Of a stretch of 64,000 nucleotides of DNA, positions 55,532 to 64,000 are shown piece after piece (the stretch's first letter is position 1; every line of letters begins with the position of its first letter). The stretch is from contig NZ_JAIMJB010000013.1 of assembly GCF_021295345.1 (NCBI RefSeq), positions 1 through 64,000 of the forward strand, written 5' to 3'. A program made the position numbers and the translations under genes. This DNA comes from Motilimonas eburnea. GTDB lineage: Bacteria > Pseudomonadota > Gammaproteobacteria > Enterobacterales > CBDFNC01. The notes under the pieces were generated by a model. That model made no database searches, had not been told where the DNA came from, and saw nothing but the letters and a program-made list of their open reading frames with translations.

Positions 55532-55918
55532 GTGGGCAACACCGTGAAAAAGCAAAGACCTGTAAACCTCGACCTACAGACAATAAGCTTTCCAGTAACT
55601 GCTATCGCATCGATATTGCATCGGGTTTCTGGGATTATTGTATTTGTGGCTTTGGCTATTTTGCTATCGCTACTGGCACAATCCCTGAGCTCAAAGGAAG
55701 GATTTGACACCGTCGCCAGCCTTGCCGACAACTTCTTTATCAAATTTATCCTTTGGGGAATTCTGACTGCATTGGCGTACCACATTGTTGTGGGGATTCG
55801 CCATATGATCATGGATTTGGGGTATTGGGAAGAGCTTGAATCTGGCAACCAAAGCGCCAAAGTAAGCTTCGTTATCGCAATCATCCTTTCACTACTAGCA
55901 GGGGTATTAGTATGGTAA
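55532..55918 (+). CDS. sdhC: Succinate dehydrogenase cytochrome b556 subunit
   Basis: The product has 128 residues with three membrane helices. It begins at GTG, giving MGNTVKKQRPVNLDLQTI, which aligns residue for residue with E. coli SdhC from its start. A GTG four codons later is possible. SILHRVSGI carries the quinone-site serine and arginine, and AYHIVVGIRHMIMD carries the heme-ligand histidine. It overlaps sdhD by 7 bases. Confidence 0.95.
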   Translation: MGNTVKKQRPVNLDLQTISFPVTAIASILHRVSGIIVFVALAILLSLLAQSLSSKEGFDTVASLADNFFIKFILWGILTALAYHIVVGIRHMIMDLGYWEELESGNQSAKVSFVIAIILSLLAGVLVW

Positions 55919-56256
55919 AAATCGCCTCAGGCCTAGGACGTAGTGGGGTACATGATTTTGTACTGATCCGTGCTTCGGCCATCATTCTAACACTATACAC
56001 GCTGTATCTTGTTGGCTTTATCGCTACCACAGATATTACCTATGAAACTTGGCAAGCCTTCTTCTCAGGCACATTTACCAAAGCATTTACTATGCTAGCC
56101 CTGGTGGCTATGTTGATCCACGCTTGGATCGGAACATGGCAGGTGCTAACGGATTACATCAAATGTGCTTTATTACGCGGTAGCTTGCAGTTTGTTCTGA
56201 CATCTATTGCCTTCATCTATATGTTCGTTGGCTTTTCTGTATTGTGGGGTGTGTAG
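55912..56256 (+). CDS. sdhD: Succinate dehydrogenase membrane anchor subunit
   Basis: The product has 114 residues with three helices. [21 protein letters not shown] is the N-terminal signature, and [20 protein letters not shown] holds the heme histidine and the quinone-site Asp-Tyr pair. With SdhC it forms the quinone and heme b site. Confidence 0.95.
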   Translation: MVKIASGLGRSGVHDFVLIRASAIILTLYTLYLVGFIATTDITYETWQAFFSGTFTKAFTMLALVAMLIHAWIGTWQVLTDYIKCALLRGSLQFVLTSIAFIYMFVGFSVLWGV

Positions 56257-58022
56257 TGAGTATTCCAGTTCGCGAATTTGACGCCATCGTCATTGGCGCC
56301 GGTGGTGCAGGCATGCGTGCCGCACTGCAAATTTCAAAAGAAGGTAAGAGCTGTGCGCTGTTATCTAAAGTTTTTCCAACACGTTCGCATACCGTATCTG
56401 CTCAAGGTGGTATTACCGTTGCGTTAGGTAATGCCCATGCGGACAACTGGCAGTGGCACATGTACGACACGGTTAAAGGCTCTGATTACATCGGTGACCA
56501 AGACGCCATTGAATACATGTGTAAAACGGGCCCTGAAGCCATTACGGAACTTGAAAACATGGGGTTACCTTTTTCTCGTTTCGATAATGGTCGCGTTTAT
56601 CAACGCCCGTTTGGTGGTCAGTCAAAAGAATTTGGTGGTGAGCAAGCGGCGCGTACCGCAGCGGCAGCCGACCGTACCGGCCACGCTCTTTTGCACACCC
56701 TTTATCAGCAAAATGTTAAAAACAAAACCATGGTGTTCTCTGAGTGGTACGCTCTGGATTTAGTTAAAAACGACGATGGCGCTGTGGTAGGTTGTACCGC
56801 CATTGATATTGAGTCGGGCGAAGTCGTCTACTTTAAGTCGAAAGCAACCGTACTAGCTACCGGTGGTGCAGGGCGTATTTACGCTTCTACGACGAATGCG
56901 CACATCAACACAGGCGATGGCGTGGGCATGGCACTACGTGCTGGCGTGCCAGTTCAAGATATGGAAATGTGGCAGTTCCACCCAACCGGGATTGCCGGCG
57001 CGGGCGTGCTTGTTACCGAAGGCTGTCGTGGTGAAGGTGGTTACCTGCTAAATAAAGACGGCGAGCGTTTTATGGAGCGTTATGCGCCAAATGCGAAAGA
57101 CTTAGCCGGTCGTGACGTGGTAGCACGCTCAATCATGATCGAAATTCGCGAAGGCCGCGGTTGTGAAGGTCCTTGGGGCCCACATGTTAAATTAAAACTC
57201 GACCACCTAGGTAAAGAGATGCTGGAATCTAAACTTCCAGGCATTTGTGAATTATCACGTACCTTTGCCCACGTTGATCCAGTTAAAGAGCCGATTCCTG
57301 TTATTCCAACTTGTCACTACATGATGGGTGGTTTGCCAACACGCGTGACTGGCCAAGTGCTAAAACAAGACGCCGATGGCAAAGACATCGACGTGGTTGG
57401 TTTGTTCGCTGTGGGTGAAATCGCCAGTGTATCGGTACACGGTGCTAACCGTTTAGGTGGTAACTCACTGCTTGATTTAGTGGTATTTGGTCGTGCAGCG
57501 GGTCAACACTTAGGCAAAGCGCTAGACCAACTTGAAGATGTTAAAGGGGCAACTGAAGCTAATATCGAAGCTTCATTAGCGCGCTTTAATCGTTGGGAAA
57601 GTGGTCAAGGTACGGAATGTCCGGTTCAAATCAAAAAAGACATGCAGCAATGTATGCAGAAAAACTTCTCGGTATTTAGAGAAGGTGAAGCCATGGCACA
57701 AGGTTTGGCTGAACTTAAAGCCATTCGTGAGCGTTTACACAATGCCAAGCTGTCTGACACCAGTTCAGAATTCAATACTCAACGTATTGAATGTTTAGAG
57801 CTAGACAACCTAATGGAAACGGCTTACGCCACCGCATTAGCAGCTAACTTTAGAACGGAAAGCCGTGGTGCTCACAGTCGCTTTGACTACCCAGATCGTG
57901 ATGATGCAAATTGGCTGTATCACTCTATTTATAACCCTGAAACCGAGCAGATGAGTAAGCGTGACGTCAATATGACGCCCGTTCATCGCGAAGCGTTTGA
58001 GCCTAAAGTAAGAACTTATTAA
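56256..58022 (+). CDS. sdhA: Succinate dehydrogenase flavoprotein subunit
   Basis: The product has 588 residues and starts at a GTG that shares one base with the sdhD stop. [20 protein letters not shown] binds [14 protein letters not shown] carries the histidine that covalently holds [23 protein letters not shown] and the arginine-containing GRDVVARSI are active-site segments. It oxidises succinate to fumarate on the cytoplasmic side. Confidence 0.97.
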   Translation: MSIPVREFDAIVIGAGGAGMRAALQISKEGKSCALLSKVFPTRSHTVSAQGGITVALGNAHADNWQWHMYDTVKGSDYIGDQDAIEYMCKTGPEAITELENMGLPFSRFDNGRVYQRPFGGQSKEFGGEQAARTAAAADRTGHALLHTLYQQNVKNKTMVFSEWYALDLVKNDDGAVVGCTAIDIESGEVVYFKSKATVLATGGAGRIYASTTNAHINTGDGVGMALRAGVPVQDMEMWQFHPTGIAGAGVLVTEGCRGEGGYLLNKDGERFMERYAPNAKDLAGRDVVARSIMIEIREGRGCEGPWGPHVKLKLDHLGKEMLESKLPGICELSRTFAHVDPVKEPIPVIPTCHYMMGGLPTRVTGQVLKQDADGKDIDVVGLFAVGEIASVSVHGANRLGGNSLLDLVVFGRAAGQHLGKALDQLEDVKGATEANIEASLARFNRWESGQGTECPVQIKKDMQQCMQKNFSVFREGEAMAQGLAELKAIRERLHNAKLSDTSSEFNTQRIECLELDNLMETAYATALAANFRTESRGAHSRFDYPDRDDANWLYHSIYNPETEQMSKRDVNMTPVHREAFEPKVRTY

Positions 58023-58034
58023 GGGGTTATTAAA

Positions 58035-58748
58035 ATGAAAGTGGAATTTTCGGTATACAGATACAACCCTGATGTTGATAACGTGCCATATATGAAAGAC
58101 TACACCCTTAACCTTGAGGATGGGTCGGATATCATGGTACTGGATGCCTTGTTACTGCTAAAAGAGCAAGATCCAACCTTGTCATTCCGCCGCTCGTGTC
58201 GTGAAGGTGTGTGTGGCTCTGACGGCATCAACATGAATGGTAAAAATGGTTTGGCTTGTATCACGCCATTATCGGACTTGTCTGGTAAAGATAAAATAGT
58301 GATCCGTCCTTTGCCGGGTTTGCCTGTGGTGCGCGACCTCGTTATCGACATGAGTCAGTTCTATACCCAGTACGAAAAAATCAAACCTTATCTCATCAGC
58401 GATAACAAGTTACCGCCTGCCGGGGAAAACTTACAATCGCCAGAAGACAGAGCTAAGCTTGATGGTTTGTACGAATGTATTTTATGTGCATGTTGTTCAA
58501 CGTCTTGTCCATCATTTTGGTGGAACCCAGACAAGTTTATCGGCCCAGCAGGTCTTCTTGCTGCCTATCGTTTCTTAATCGATAGCCGTGATACGGCAAC
58601 GGATGAGCGATTAGCCGGGCTAGATGATGCATTCAGCGTATTTCGCTGTCATGGCATCATGAACTGTGTGAATGTGTGTCCAAAAGGATTAAATCCGACT
58701 AAAGCCATTGGCCATATCAAGTCAATGCTGCTAAACAAGGCTGTTTAG
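58035..58748 (+). CDS. sdhB: Succinate dehydrogenase iron-sulfur subunit
   Basis: The product has 237 residues. The 2Fe-2S ligands are in SCREGVCGSDG and GLAC, where the third ligand position is Asp-flanked as in E. coli. The 4Fe-4S and 3Fe-4S ligands are in CILCACCSTSCP and CHGIMNCVNVCPKG. It passes electrons from SdhA to the membrane quinone site. A terminator-like hairpin follows before sucA. Confidence 0.97.
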   Translation: MKVEFSVYRYNPDVDNVPYMKDYTLNLEDGSDIMVLDALLLLKEQDPTLSFRRSCREGVCGSDGINMNGKNGLACITPLSDLSGKDKIVIRPLPGLPVVRDLVIDMSQFYTQYEKIKPYLISDNKLPPAGENLQSPEDRAKLDGLYECILCACCSTSCPSFWWNPDKFIGPAGLLAAYRFLIDSRDTATDERLAGLDDAFSVFRCHGIMNCVNVCPKGLNPTKAIGHIKSMLLNKAV

Positions 58749-58790
58749 TATAATTTGTTGCCTAACTTTATGTTTTGTAGCAAAAACTGA

Positions 58791-58822
58791 ATAGCCATCT
58801 CTGGAGAGGTGGCTATTTTTTT
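58791..58822 (+). terminator. Terminator or attenuator between sdhB and sucA
   Basis: The stem ATAGCCATCTC/GAGGTGGCTAT has one G-T wobble and a TGGA loop, followed by seven T. It stands about 70 bp before sucA, so sdh transcripts may end here in part. Confidence 0.75.
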
Positions 58823-58889
58823 GGTAAAACTACCCTACAACCGCAATAAGCGGATCGGTTTGCTCAAGAAGTATAATAAGGGATAATTG

Positions 58890-61703
58890 ATGCAAAACAG
58901 TGCGATGAAAGCTTGGCTAGATTCTTCTCATCTGGCTGGTGCTAATGCAGCTTATGTTGAAGAGCTGTATGAAACCTATCTGCAAGACCCTACACAAATA
59001 GACCCCACGTGGCGCAGCATTTTCGATGAACTTCCTGGTCTTGATCTTACAAGCCAAGAGCAGGCGCATTCAGCAGTCGTTGAAGAGTTTCGCCGCTTAG
59101 CAAAATCACCAAAACGTTTTACATCACCTTCGGGTGAAGTGCATAACGATGAGAAGCAAGTTAAAGTGTTGCAGCTGATCAATGCCTTTCGTTTTCGTGG
59201 TCACCAGCAGGCTCAACTTGATCCCCTGCGTCTATGGCAAAGAGAAGCCGTTAAAGAACTGGACCCTTTTTTCCATGATTTAGAAGGCTCAGATTTTGAC
59301 GCTAGTTTCAATGTCGGCTCTTACGCTGTTGGCAATGACACCATGGTGCTTAAGGAGCTGGTTAACTCCCTTAAGAAAACCTACTGTGGTTCAATTGGTG
59401 CTGAGTACATGCACATCACCAATACCGACCAAAAGCGTTGGATCCAAAATCGCATTGAATCTTGTGAAGGTAAGCCTTCATTCAGTGTTGATGCCAAAAA
59501 GCGCTTCCTTGAAGGCCTAACCGCGGCTGAAGGCCTAGAAAAGTACATAGGCTCAAAATTCCCAGGTGCGAAACGCTTCTCTTTGGAAGGTGGGGATAGT
59601 TTTGTGCCTATGGTAAAAGAGCTCATTCGTCGTTCCGGCGAGCAGGGCGCCAAAGAAGTCGTCATTGGTATGGCTCACCGCGGCCGTTTAAACATGCTGG
59701 TTAACGTATTAGGTAAAAAACCCGCTGATTTGTTTGATGAGTTTGCCGGTAAAAAAGTCTACGATGACAGCGCCGGTGACGTAAAATATCACCAAGGCTT
59801 TAGCTCAGACTTTGCCACACCTGGCGGTGATGTTCACTTAGCGCTAGCTTTTAACCCATCGCATTTAGAAATTGTAAATCCAGTTGTACTGGGTTCAGTT
59901 CGTGCTCGTCAAGAACGTTTAGGTTGTCAAGACGGCTCATCTGTGGTGCCGATTACGGTACACGGTGACTCAGCTATCGCAGGCCAAGGTGTCGTCCAAG
60001 AAACCTTTAACATGTCGCAAGCACGCGCATTTAAGGTGGGCGGCACGATTCGCATTGTGATCAATAACCAAATTGGTTTTACCACATCAAACCCAGAAGA
60101 TACCCGTTCAACCATGTACTGTACTGACATTGCGAAAATGGTCCAAGCACCAATTTTCCATGTTAATGCCGACGATCCTGAAGCGGTTATCTTGGTGTCA
60201 CAAATCGCCCTTGATTTTAGAAACACCTTTAATCGCGATGTGGTGATTGACTTGGTTTGTTACCGTCGTCATGGCCATAACGAAGCCGATGAGCCAAATG
60301 CAACGCAGCCTTTGATGTATCAAAAGATCAAGAAGCATCCAACGCCGCGCAGTATCTATGCTGATCAACTTATTGCAGAAGGTGTTATTGACAAAGCAGA
60401 GGCGAAAGCGTTTGTGAATAACTACCGCGATGCCCTAGATAAAGGGGATTGTGTTGTTGCCGAGTGGCGACCAATGCAGAAGCATTCCGTTGACTGGACG
60501 CCATACTTGAAACATGATTGGGACACGCAATACGATTCACAATATCCCCTTGAGCATTTAAAAGCACTGGGAGAAAAAGTGTGTGAATTCCCAGATACCC
60601 ACCCACTGCATTCACGTGTCGGTAAAATCTATCAAGATCGCATCGCGATGATCCGTGGTGAAAAACTCATCGATTGGGGCTTTGCCGAAACCTTAGCTTA
60701 CGCCACCTTACTGGATAGCCAATATAACGTTCGTATTGTGGGTCAAGACTCAGGCCGTGGTACTTTCTTCCATCGTCATGCTGTACTGCACAATCAAAAC
60801 GATGCCAGTACTTATTTGCCACTTGCCAACATTAAAGACGACCAAGGACGCATCGAAATTTACGACTCGGTGTTGTCGGAAGAAGCAGTACTGGCGTTTG
60901 AATATGGCTACTCAACGGCAGAGCCTAAAGGCCTTGCTATTTGGGAAGCCCAGTTTGGTGACTTTGCTAACGGCGCTCAAGTGGTGTTCGACCAGTTCTT
61001 AAGCTCGGGTGAGCAAAAGTGGGGCCGTATGTGTGGTCTAACACTATTACTACCTCATGGTTACGAAGGTCAAGGTCCCGAGCACTCATCAGCTCGTCTT
61101 GAACGTTACTTGCAGCTATGTGCTGAACATAATATGCAAGTGGTGGTGCCATCAACGCCGGCTCAGGTATTCCAGATGCTACGTCGTCAAGTGGTGCGCC
61201 CAATGCGTCGTCCATTGATTGTGATGTCACCTAAGTCATTGCTACGTCATCCTCTTGCGGTTTCTAGCCTTGAAGAGCTTGCCAACGGTCGATTCTACAA
61301 CGCAATTGGTGAAATTGATGATCTTGATCCCAAACAAGTTACGCGCTTAGTGATGTGTAGCGGTAAAGTCTATTACGATTTACTCGAACAGCGTCGCAAC
61401 GGTGAGCTTAACCATGTTGCTATTATCCGTATCGAACAACTTTACCCATTCCCAACGGAAGAAGTAGAAGAAATTCTGTCGGCTTACCAACATGTTAAAG
61501 ACTTCGTCTGGTGCCAAGAAGAGCCACAAAACCAAGGTGCTTGGTATTGTAGCCAACACCACTTCCGCAATGTCTTGCCGGAAGGGGCGACCCTAACATA
61601 CACCGGCCGCGCAGCATCGGCTTCGCCAGCGGTGGGTTATATCTCTGTACACTTAAAACAACAAAAAGCGTTGGTAAATGACGCACTTGGTCTGAAAGAG
61701 TAA
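58890..61703 (+). CDS. sucA: 2-oxoglutarate dehydrogenase E1 component
   Basis: The product has 937 residues and starts MQNSAMKAWLDSSHLAGANAAY, aligned with E. coli SucA. The ATG was preferred over a TTG one codon earlier, with AAGGGA upstream. Thiamine-diphosphate segments are GMAHRGRLNMLVNVLGK, HGDSAIAGQGVVQE and CYRRHGHNEADEP; GQDSGRGTFFHRHAVLHNQ and EAQFGDFANGAQV follow. It decarboxylates 2-oxoglutarate and passes the succinyl group to SucB. Confidence 0.97.
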   Translation: MQNSAMKAWLDSSHLAGANAAYVEELYETYLQDPTQIDPTWRSIFDELPGLDLTSQEQAHSAVVEEFRRLAKSPKRFTSPSGEVHNDEKQVKVLQLINAFRFRGHQQAQLDPLRLWQREAVKELDPFFHDLEGSDFDASFNVGSYAVGNDTMVLKELVNSLKKTYCGSIGAEYMHITNTDQKRWIQNRIESCEGKPSFSVDAKKRFLEGLTAAEGLEKYIGSKFPGAKRFSLEGGDSFVPMVKELIRRSGEQGAKEVVIGMAHRGRLNMLVNVLGKKPADLFDEFAGKKVYDDSAGDVKYHQGFSSDFATPGGDVHLALAFNPSHLEIVNPVVLGSVRARQERLGCQDGSSVVPITVHGDSAIAGQGVVQETFNMSQARAFKVGGTIRIVINNQIGFTTSNPEDTRSTMYCTDIAKMVQAPIFHVNADDPEAVILVSQIALDFRNTFNRDVVIDLVCYRRHGHNEADEPNATQPLMYQKIKKHPTPRSIYADQLIAEGVIDKAEAKAFVNNYRDALDKGDCVVAEWRPMQKHSVDWTPYLKHDWDTQYDSQYPLEHLKALGEKVCEFPDTHPLHSRVGKIYQDRIAMIRGEKLIDWGFAETLAYATLLDSQYNVRIVGQDSGRGTFFHRHAVLHNQNDASTYLPLANIKDDQGRIEIYDSVLSEEAVLAFEYGYSTAEPKGLAIWEAQFGDFANGAQVVFDQFLSSGEQKWGRMCGLTLLLPHGYEGQGPEHSSARLERYLQLCAEHNMQVVVPSTPAQVFQMLRRQVVRPMRRPLIVMSPKSLLRHPLAVSSLEELANGRFYNAIGEIDDLDPKQVTRLVMCSGKVYYDLLEQRRNGELNHVAIIRIEQLYPFPTEEVEEILSAYQHVKDFVWCQEEPQNQGAWYCSQHHFRNVLPEGATLTYTGRAASASPAVGYISVHLKQQKALVNDALGLKE

Positions 61704-61714
61704 AGGAAAGCTAA

Positions 61715-62890
61715 ATGGCTATCGAAATATTAGTTCCTGATTTACCTGAGTCTGTCGCGGACGCAACGGTTGCAACTTGGCATGTTAAGCCAGGTGAGTT
61801 TGTTGAGCGTGATGAAATCTTAGTCGATATCGAAACCGACAAAGTTGTATTGGAAGTGCCTGCATCGGAATCAGGCATCCTTGAAGCCATCGTTGAAGAA
61901 GAGGGTGCAACCGTACTTTCAAAACAACTGCTTGGCCGAATTCAGCCGGGCGCTGCTGCGGATGCTCCCGCTGAGCCCGCTGCAGAGGAAGCGCCTTCAG
62001 CACAAGGTCCTGCTGATGCAAGCCCATCTGTGCGTCGTTTAATGAACGAGCACGGCATTGATGCTAGCCAAATTAAAGGCACAGGCAAGGGCGGCGTGAT
62101 CACTAAAGAAGACGTAGAAAACTTCCGCAATGCAAAAGCAGCGCCTGCGGCGGCTGCACCCGTTGCTACGACACCTGAAGCGGTTGCTGCGCGCAGTGAA
62201 AAGCGTGTCCCTATGACGCGTTTACGTAAGCGTATTGCAGAGCGTCTACTGGAAGCAAAAAATTCAACGGCGATGCTGACTACGTTTAACGAAATCAACA
62301 TGAAGCCTATCATGGACATTCGTAAGCAATACCAAGAGGTGTTTGAGAAAAAACACGGTATTCGTCTAGGCTTTATGTCTTTCTACGTAAAAGCAGTGAC
62401 TGAAGCCCTAAAACGCTACCCAGAAGTGAACGCGTCAATTGATGGCGATGACATCGTTTATCACAACTTCTTTGACGTGAGCATTGCTGTGTCTACGCCA
62501 CGTGGTCTGGTAACGCCAGTATTACGTGACTGTGATACCTTAGGTTTAGCTGACATTGAAAAGAACATTCGTGAGCTAGCCATTAAAGGCCGCGACGGTA
62601 AATTGACCGTAGAGGAGATGATGGGGGGTAACTTCACCATCACCAACGGCGGTGTATTTGGCTCACTTTTGTCTACGCCTATCATCAACCCACCGCAAGC
62701 GGCTATTTTAGGTATGCACAAGATCCAAGAACGCCCAATGGCCATCAATGGTAAGGTTGAAATTTTACCTATGATGTACTTGGCGCTGTCATACGATCAT
62801 CGCCTAATTGATGGTAAAGAATCAGTGGGCTTCTTGGTAACGGTTAAAGAGTTACTTGAAGATCCAACACGTCTACTGCTGGATGTATAA
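61715..62890 (+). CDS. sucB: Dihydrolipoamide succinyltransferase E2
   Basis: The product has 391 residues. The lipoyl domain (1-75) has the target lysine in [11 protein letters not shown] (Lys43). An Ala/Pro linker leads to the peripheral subunit-binding domain ([20 protein letters not shown], about 104-140), a second linker and the catalytic core ending [15 protein letters not shown], with the active-site His and Asp. AAGGAAAG lies upstream of the ATG, 11 bp after sucA. Confidence 0.97.
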   Translation: MAIEILVPDLPESVADATVATWHVKPGEFVERDEILVDIETDKVVLEVPASESGILEAIVEEEGATVLSKQLLGRIQPGAAADAPAEPAAEEAPSAQGPADASPSVRRLMNEHGIDASQIKGTGKGGVITKEDVENFRNAKAAPAAAAPVATTPEAVAARSEKRVPMTRLRKRIAERLLEAKNSTAMLTTFNEINMKPIMDIRKQYQEVFEKKHGIRLGFMSFYVKAVTEALKRYPEVNASIDGDDIVYHNFFDVSIAVSTPRGLVTPVLRDCDTLGLADIEKNIRELAIKGRDGKLTVEEMMGGNFTITNGGVFGSLLSTPIINPPQAAILGMHKIQERPMAINGKVEILPMMYLALSYDHRLIDGKESVGFLVTVKELLEDPTRLLLDV

Positions 62891-62915
62891 GTAGTAAACG
62901 AACAGTTTATAAGTT

Positions 62916-62937
62916 TGGGCTCACTTGAGCCCATTTT
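62916..62937 (+). terminator. Short hairpin between sucB and sucC
   Basis: TGGGCTC/GAGCCCA with a four-base loop and four T. It may be a weak attenuator that lowers sucCD relative to sucAB, or a processing or stability element. Confidence 0.5.
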
Positions 62938-62990
62938 CGCAGGGTGGTTCACACCTAAAGAACGTTGCATAAAAAAACGGATAAAACATC

Positions 62991-64000
62991 ATGAATTTGC
63001 ATGAGTACCAGGCAAAACAGCTATTTGCTGATTTCGGATTGCCAGTTCCAGAAGGATACGCGTGTGATACACCGCACGAAGCCGCAGAAGCAGCCAGCAA
63101 AATTGGTGGCGAGAAATGGGTTGTAAAATGTCAGGTACACGCCGGTGGCCGCGGTAAAGCGGGTGGCGTTGAGTTACATACAACCAAAGATGGCATCAAA
63201 GGCTTTGCTGAGAAGTGGTTAGGTAAAAACCTAGTCACTTACCAAACTGACGCTAACGGTCAGCCTGTTGCTAAAATCTTAGTTGAAGAAGCATCTAACA
63301 TTGCTAACGAACTGTACCTAGGTGCGGTAGTTGACCGCGGTTCACGTCGCGTTGTTTTCATGGCATCGACCGAAGGTGGTATGGAAATTGAGAAAGTAGC
63401 TGAAGAAACGCCTGAGCTGATCCACAAAGCGGCGATTGACCCGCTAGTAGGCCCACAAGCTTACCAAGGCCGTGAACTTGCTTTCAAACTAGGCTTAGTT
63501 GGCGATCAAATCAAACAGTTCACTAAGATTTTCTTAGGCCTAGGAAACATGTTCATCCAGCATGATCTAGCGCTACTAGAAATCAACCCGCTAGTGGTAA
63601 CGGGTGAAGGTAACTTGTTATGTCTAGACGGTAAAATCAACATCGACTCAAACGCGATGTACCGTCAGCCTAAACTTCGTGAAATGCACGATCCTTCACA
63701 AGAAGACGAGCGCGAAGCACACGCCGCTAAATTTGAACTTAACTATGTTGCCTTAGACGGTAACGTAGGTTGTATGGTGAACGGTGCGGGCCTAGCAATG
63801 GGTACCATGGACATCGTTAACCTACACGGCGGCAAGCCAGCTAACTTCCTAGATGTAGGCGGCGGCGCAACCAAAGAGCGCGTAGCGGAAGCATTTAAAA
63901 TCATTCTATCTGATGCCAACGTGAAAGCAGTTTTAGTTAACATCTTCGGCGGTATCGTACGTTGTGACATGATTGCAGAAGGTATTATCGGCGCTGTTAA
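62991..64000 (+). CDS. sucC: Succinyl-CoA synthetase beta subunit (3' end beyond window)
   Basis: About 336 of the usual 388 residues are in the window. The start is [20 protein letters not shown]. The ATP-grasp segments are [18 protein letters not shown] and [10 protein letters not shown], and the CoA-ligase domain has [26 protein letters not shown] and [17 protein letters not shown]. It makes ATP or GTP from succinyl-CoA with SucD, which should follow. Only a weak ribosome binding site (GGATAAA) is seen before the ATG. Confidence 0.96.
   Translation, partial: MNLHEYQAKQLFADFGLPVPEGYACDTPHEAAEAASKIGGEKWVVKCQVHAGGRGKAGGVELHTTKDGIKGFAEKWLGKNLVTYQTDANGQPVAKILVEEASNIANELYLGAVVDRGSRRVVFMASTEGGMEIEKVAEETPELIHKAAIDPLVGPQAYQGRELAFKLGLVGDQIKQFTKIFLGLGNMFIQHDLALLEINPLVVTGEGNLLCLDGKINIDSNAMYRQPKLREMHDPSQEDEREAHAAKFELNYVALDGNVGCMVNGAGLAMGTMDIVNLHGGKPANFLDVGGGATKERVAEAFKIILSDANVKAVLVNIFGGIVRCDMIAEGIIGAV

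Noticed and set aside
58872-58877. TATAAT just before sucA as a sucA promoter
   Set aside because: No acceptable -35 is found 16-18 bp upstream, and a start there would leave a transcript without the ribosome binding site.
1-64000. CRISPR arrays, phage modules, restriction systems or secondary-metabolite clusters
   Set aside because: I saw no regularly spaced repeats and no genes of these kinds. The ClbS/DfsB-like gene alone is not evidence of a toxin cluster.

Overview
The window looks like chromosome from a marine or aquatic gammaproteobacterium of the Vibrio/Shewanella/Aeromonas/Alteromonadales kind. This rests on shared gene neighbourhoods: yejK against yejL-yejM; hinT-COG3014-ycfL-lpoB-ycfP-ndh; csiV-mfd-PilZ against lolCDE; DUF2062-comEC-msbA-lpxK-ycaR-kdsB; and gltA against sdhCDAB-sucABC. 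I cannot name the genus from sequence alone.

Positions 1-2700 are accessory DNA. The 5' part of an IS4-family transposase enters from the left edge. A short same-orientation array of integron gene cassettes follows: a lipoprotein, a second lipoprotein, an apparently ORF-less cassette and a VOC/glyoxalase-fold protein. They are separated by attC-like recombination sites, and no integrase gene is visible. A very large DUF2339 membrane protein comes next (2.7-6.5 kb), then a graveyard with a frameshifted IS110-family transposase and the tail of a GNAT acetyltransferase (6.8-7.7 kb). Positions 7.7-13.3 kb hold small metabolic and hypothetical genes: SemiSWEET and a HAD sugar phosphatase divergent from a DeoR regulator, then DUF2809, DUF2867, GNAT, a ClbS/DfsB-like gene with a duplicated 3' end, and a Rossmann oxidoreductase.

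From 13.3 kb the content is mostly core genome. It runs: tRNA-Pro(GGG); yejM-yejL against yejK; a maltose-type ABC transporter operon whose ATPase has a strongly altered signature motif; a two-domain PTPS-like protein; a chemotaxis receptor; the hinT-to-ndh envelope and redox cluster; and a lipoprotein-DUF350-membrane spermidine synthase operon. After these come a heme-binding-type sensor histidine kinase with an unknown downstream partner, and csiV-mfd-PilZ divergent from lolCDE.

Positions 45-53 kb carry a general porin with a Fur-like palindrome upstream, DUF2062, comEC and the lipid A/Kdo genes msbA-lpxK-ycaR-kdsB. Positions 53.4-64 kb hold a DUF4377 lipoprotein, gltA on the minus strand and the sdhCDAB-sucABC cluster on the plus strand. 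Hairpins between sdhB and sucA and between sucB and sucC may tune expression of the cluster. sucC runs off the right edge.

The most distinctive finding is the cassette array. For two cassettes the 5' core heptamer is the exact reverse complement of the cassette's own inverse core, which is what is expected of cassettes captured as circles.
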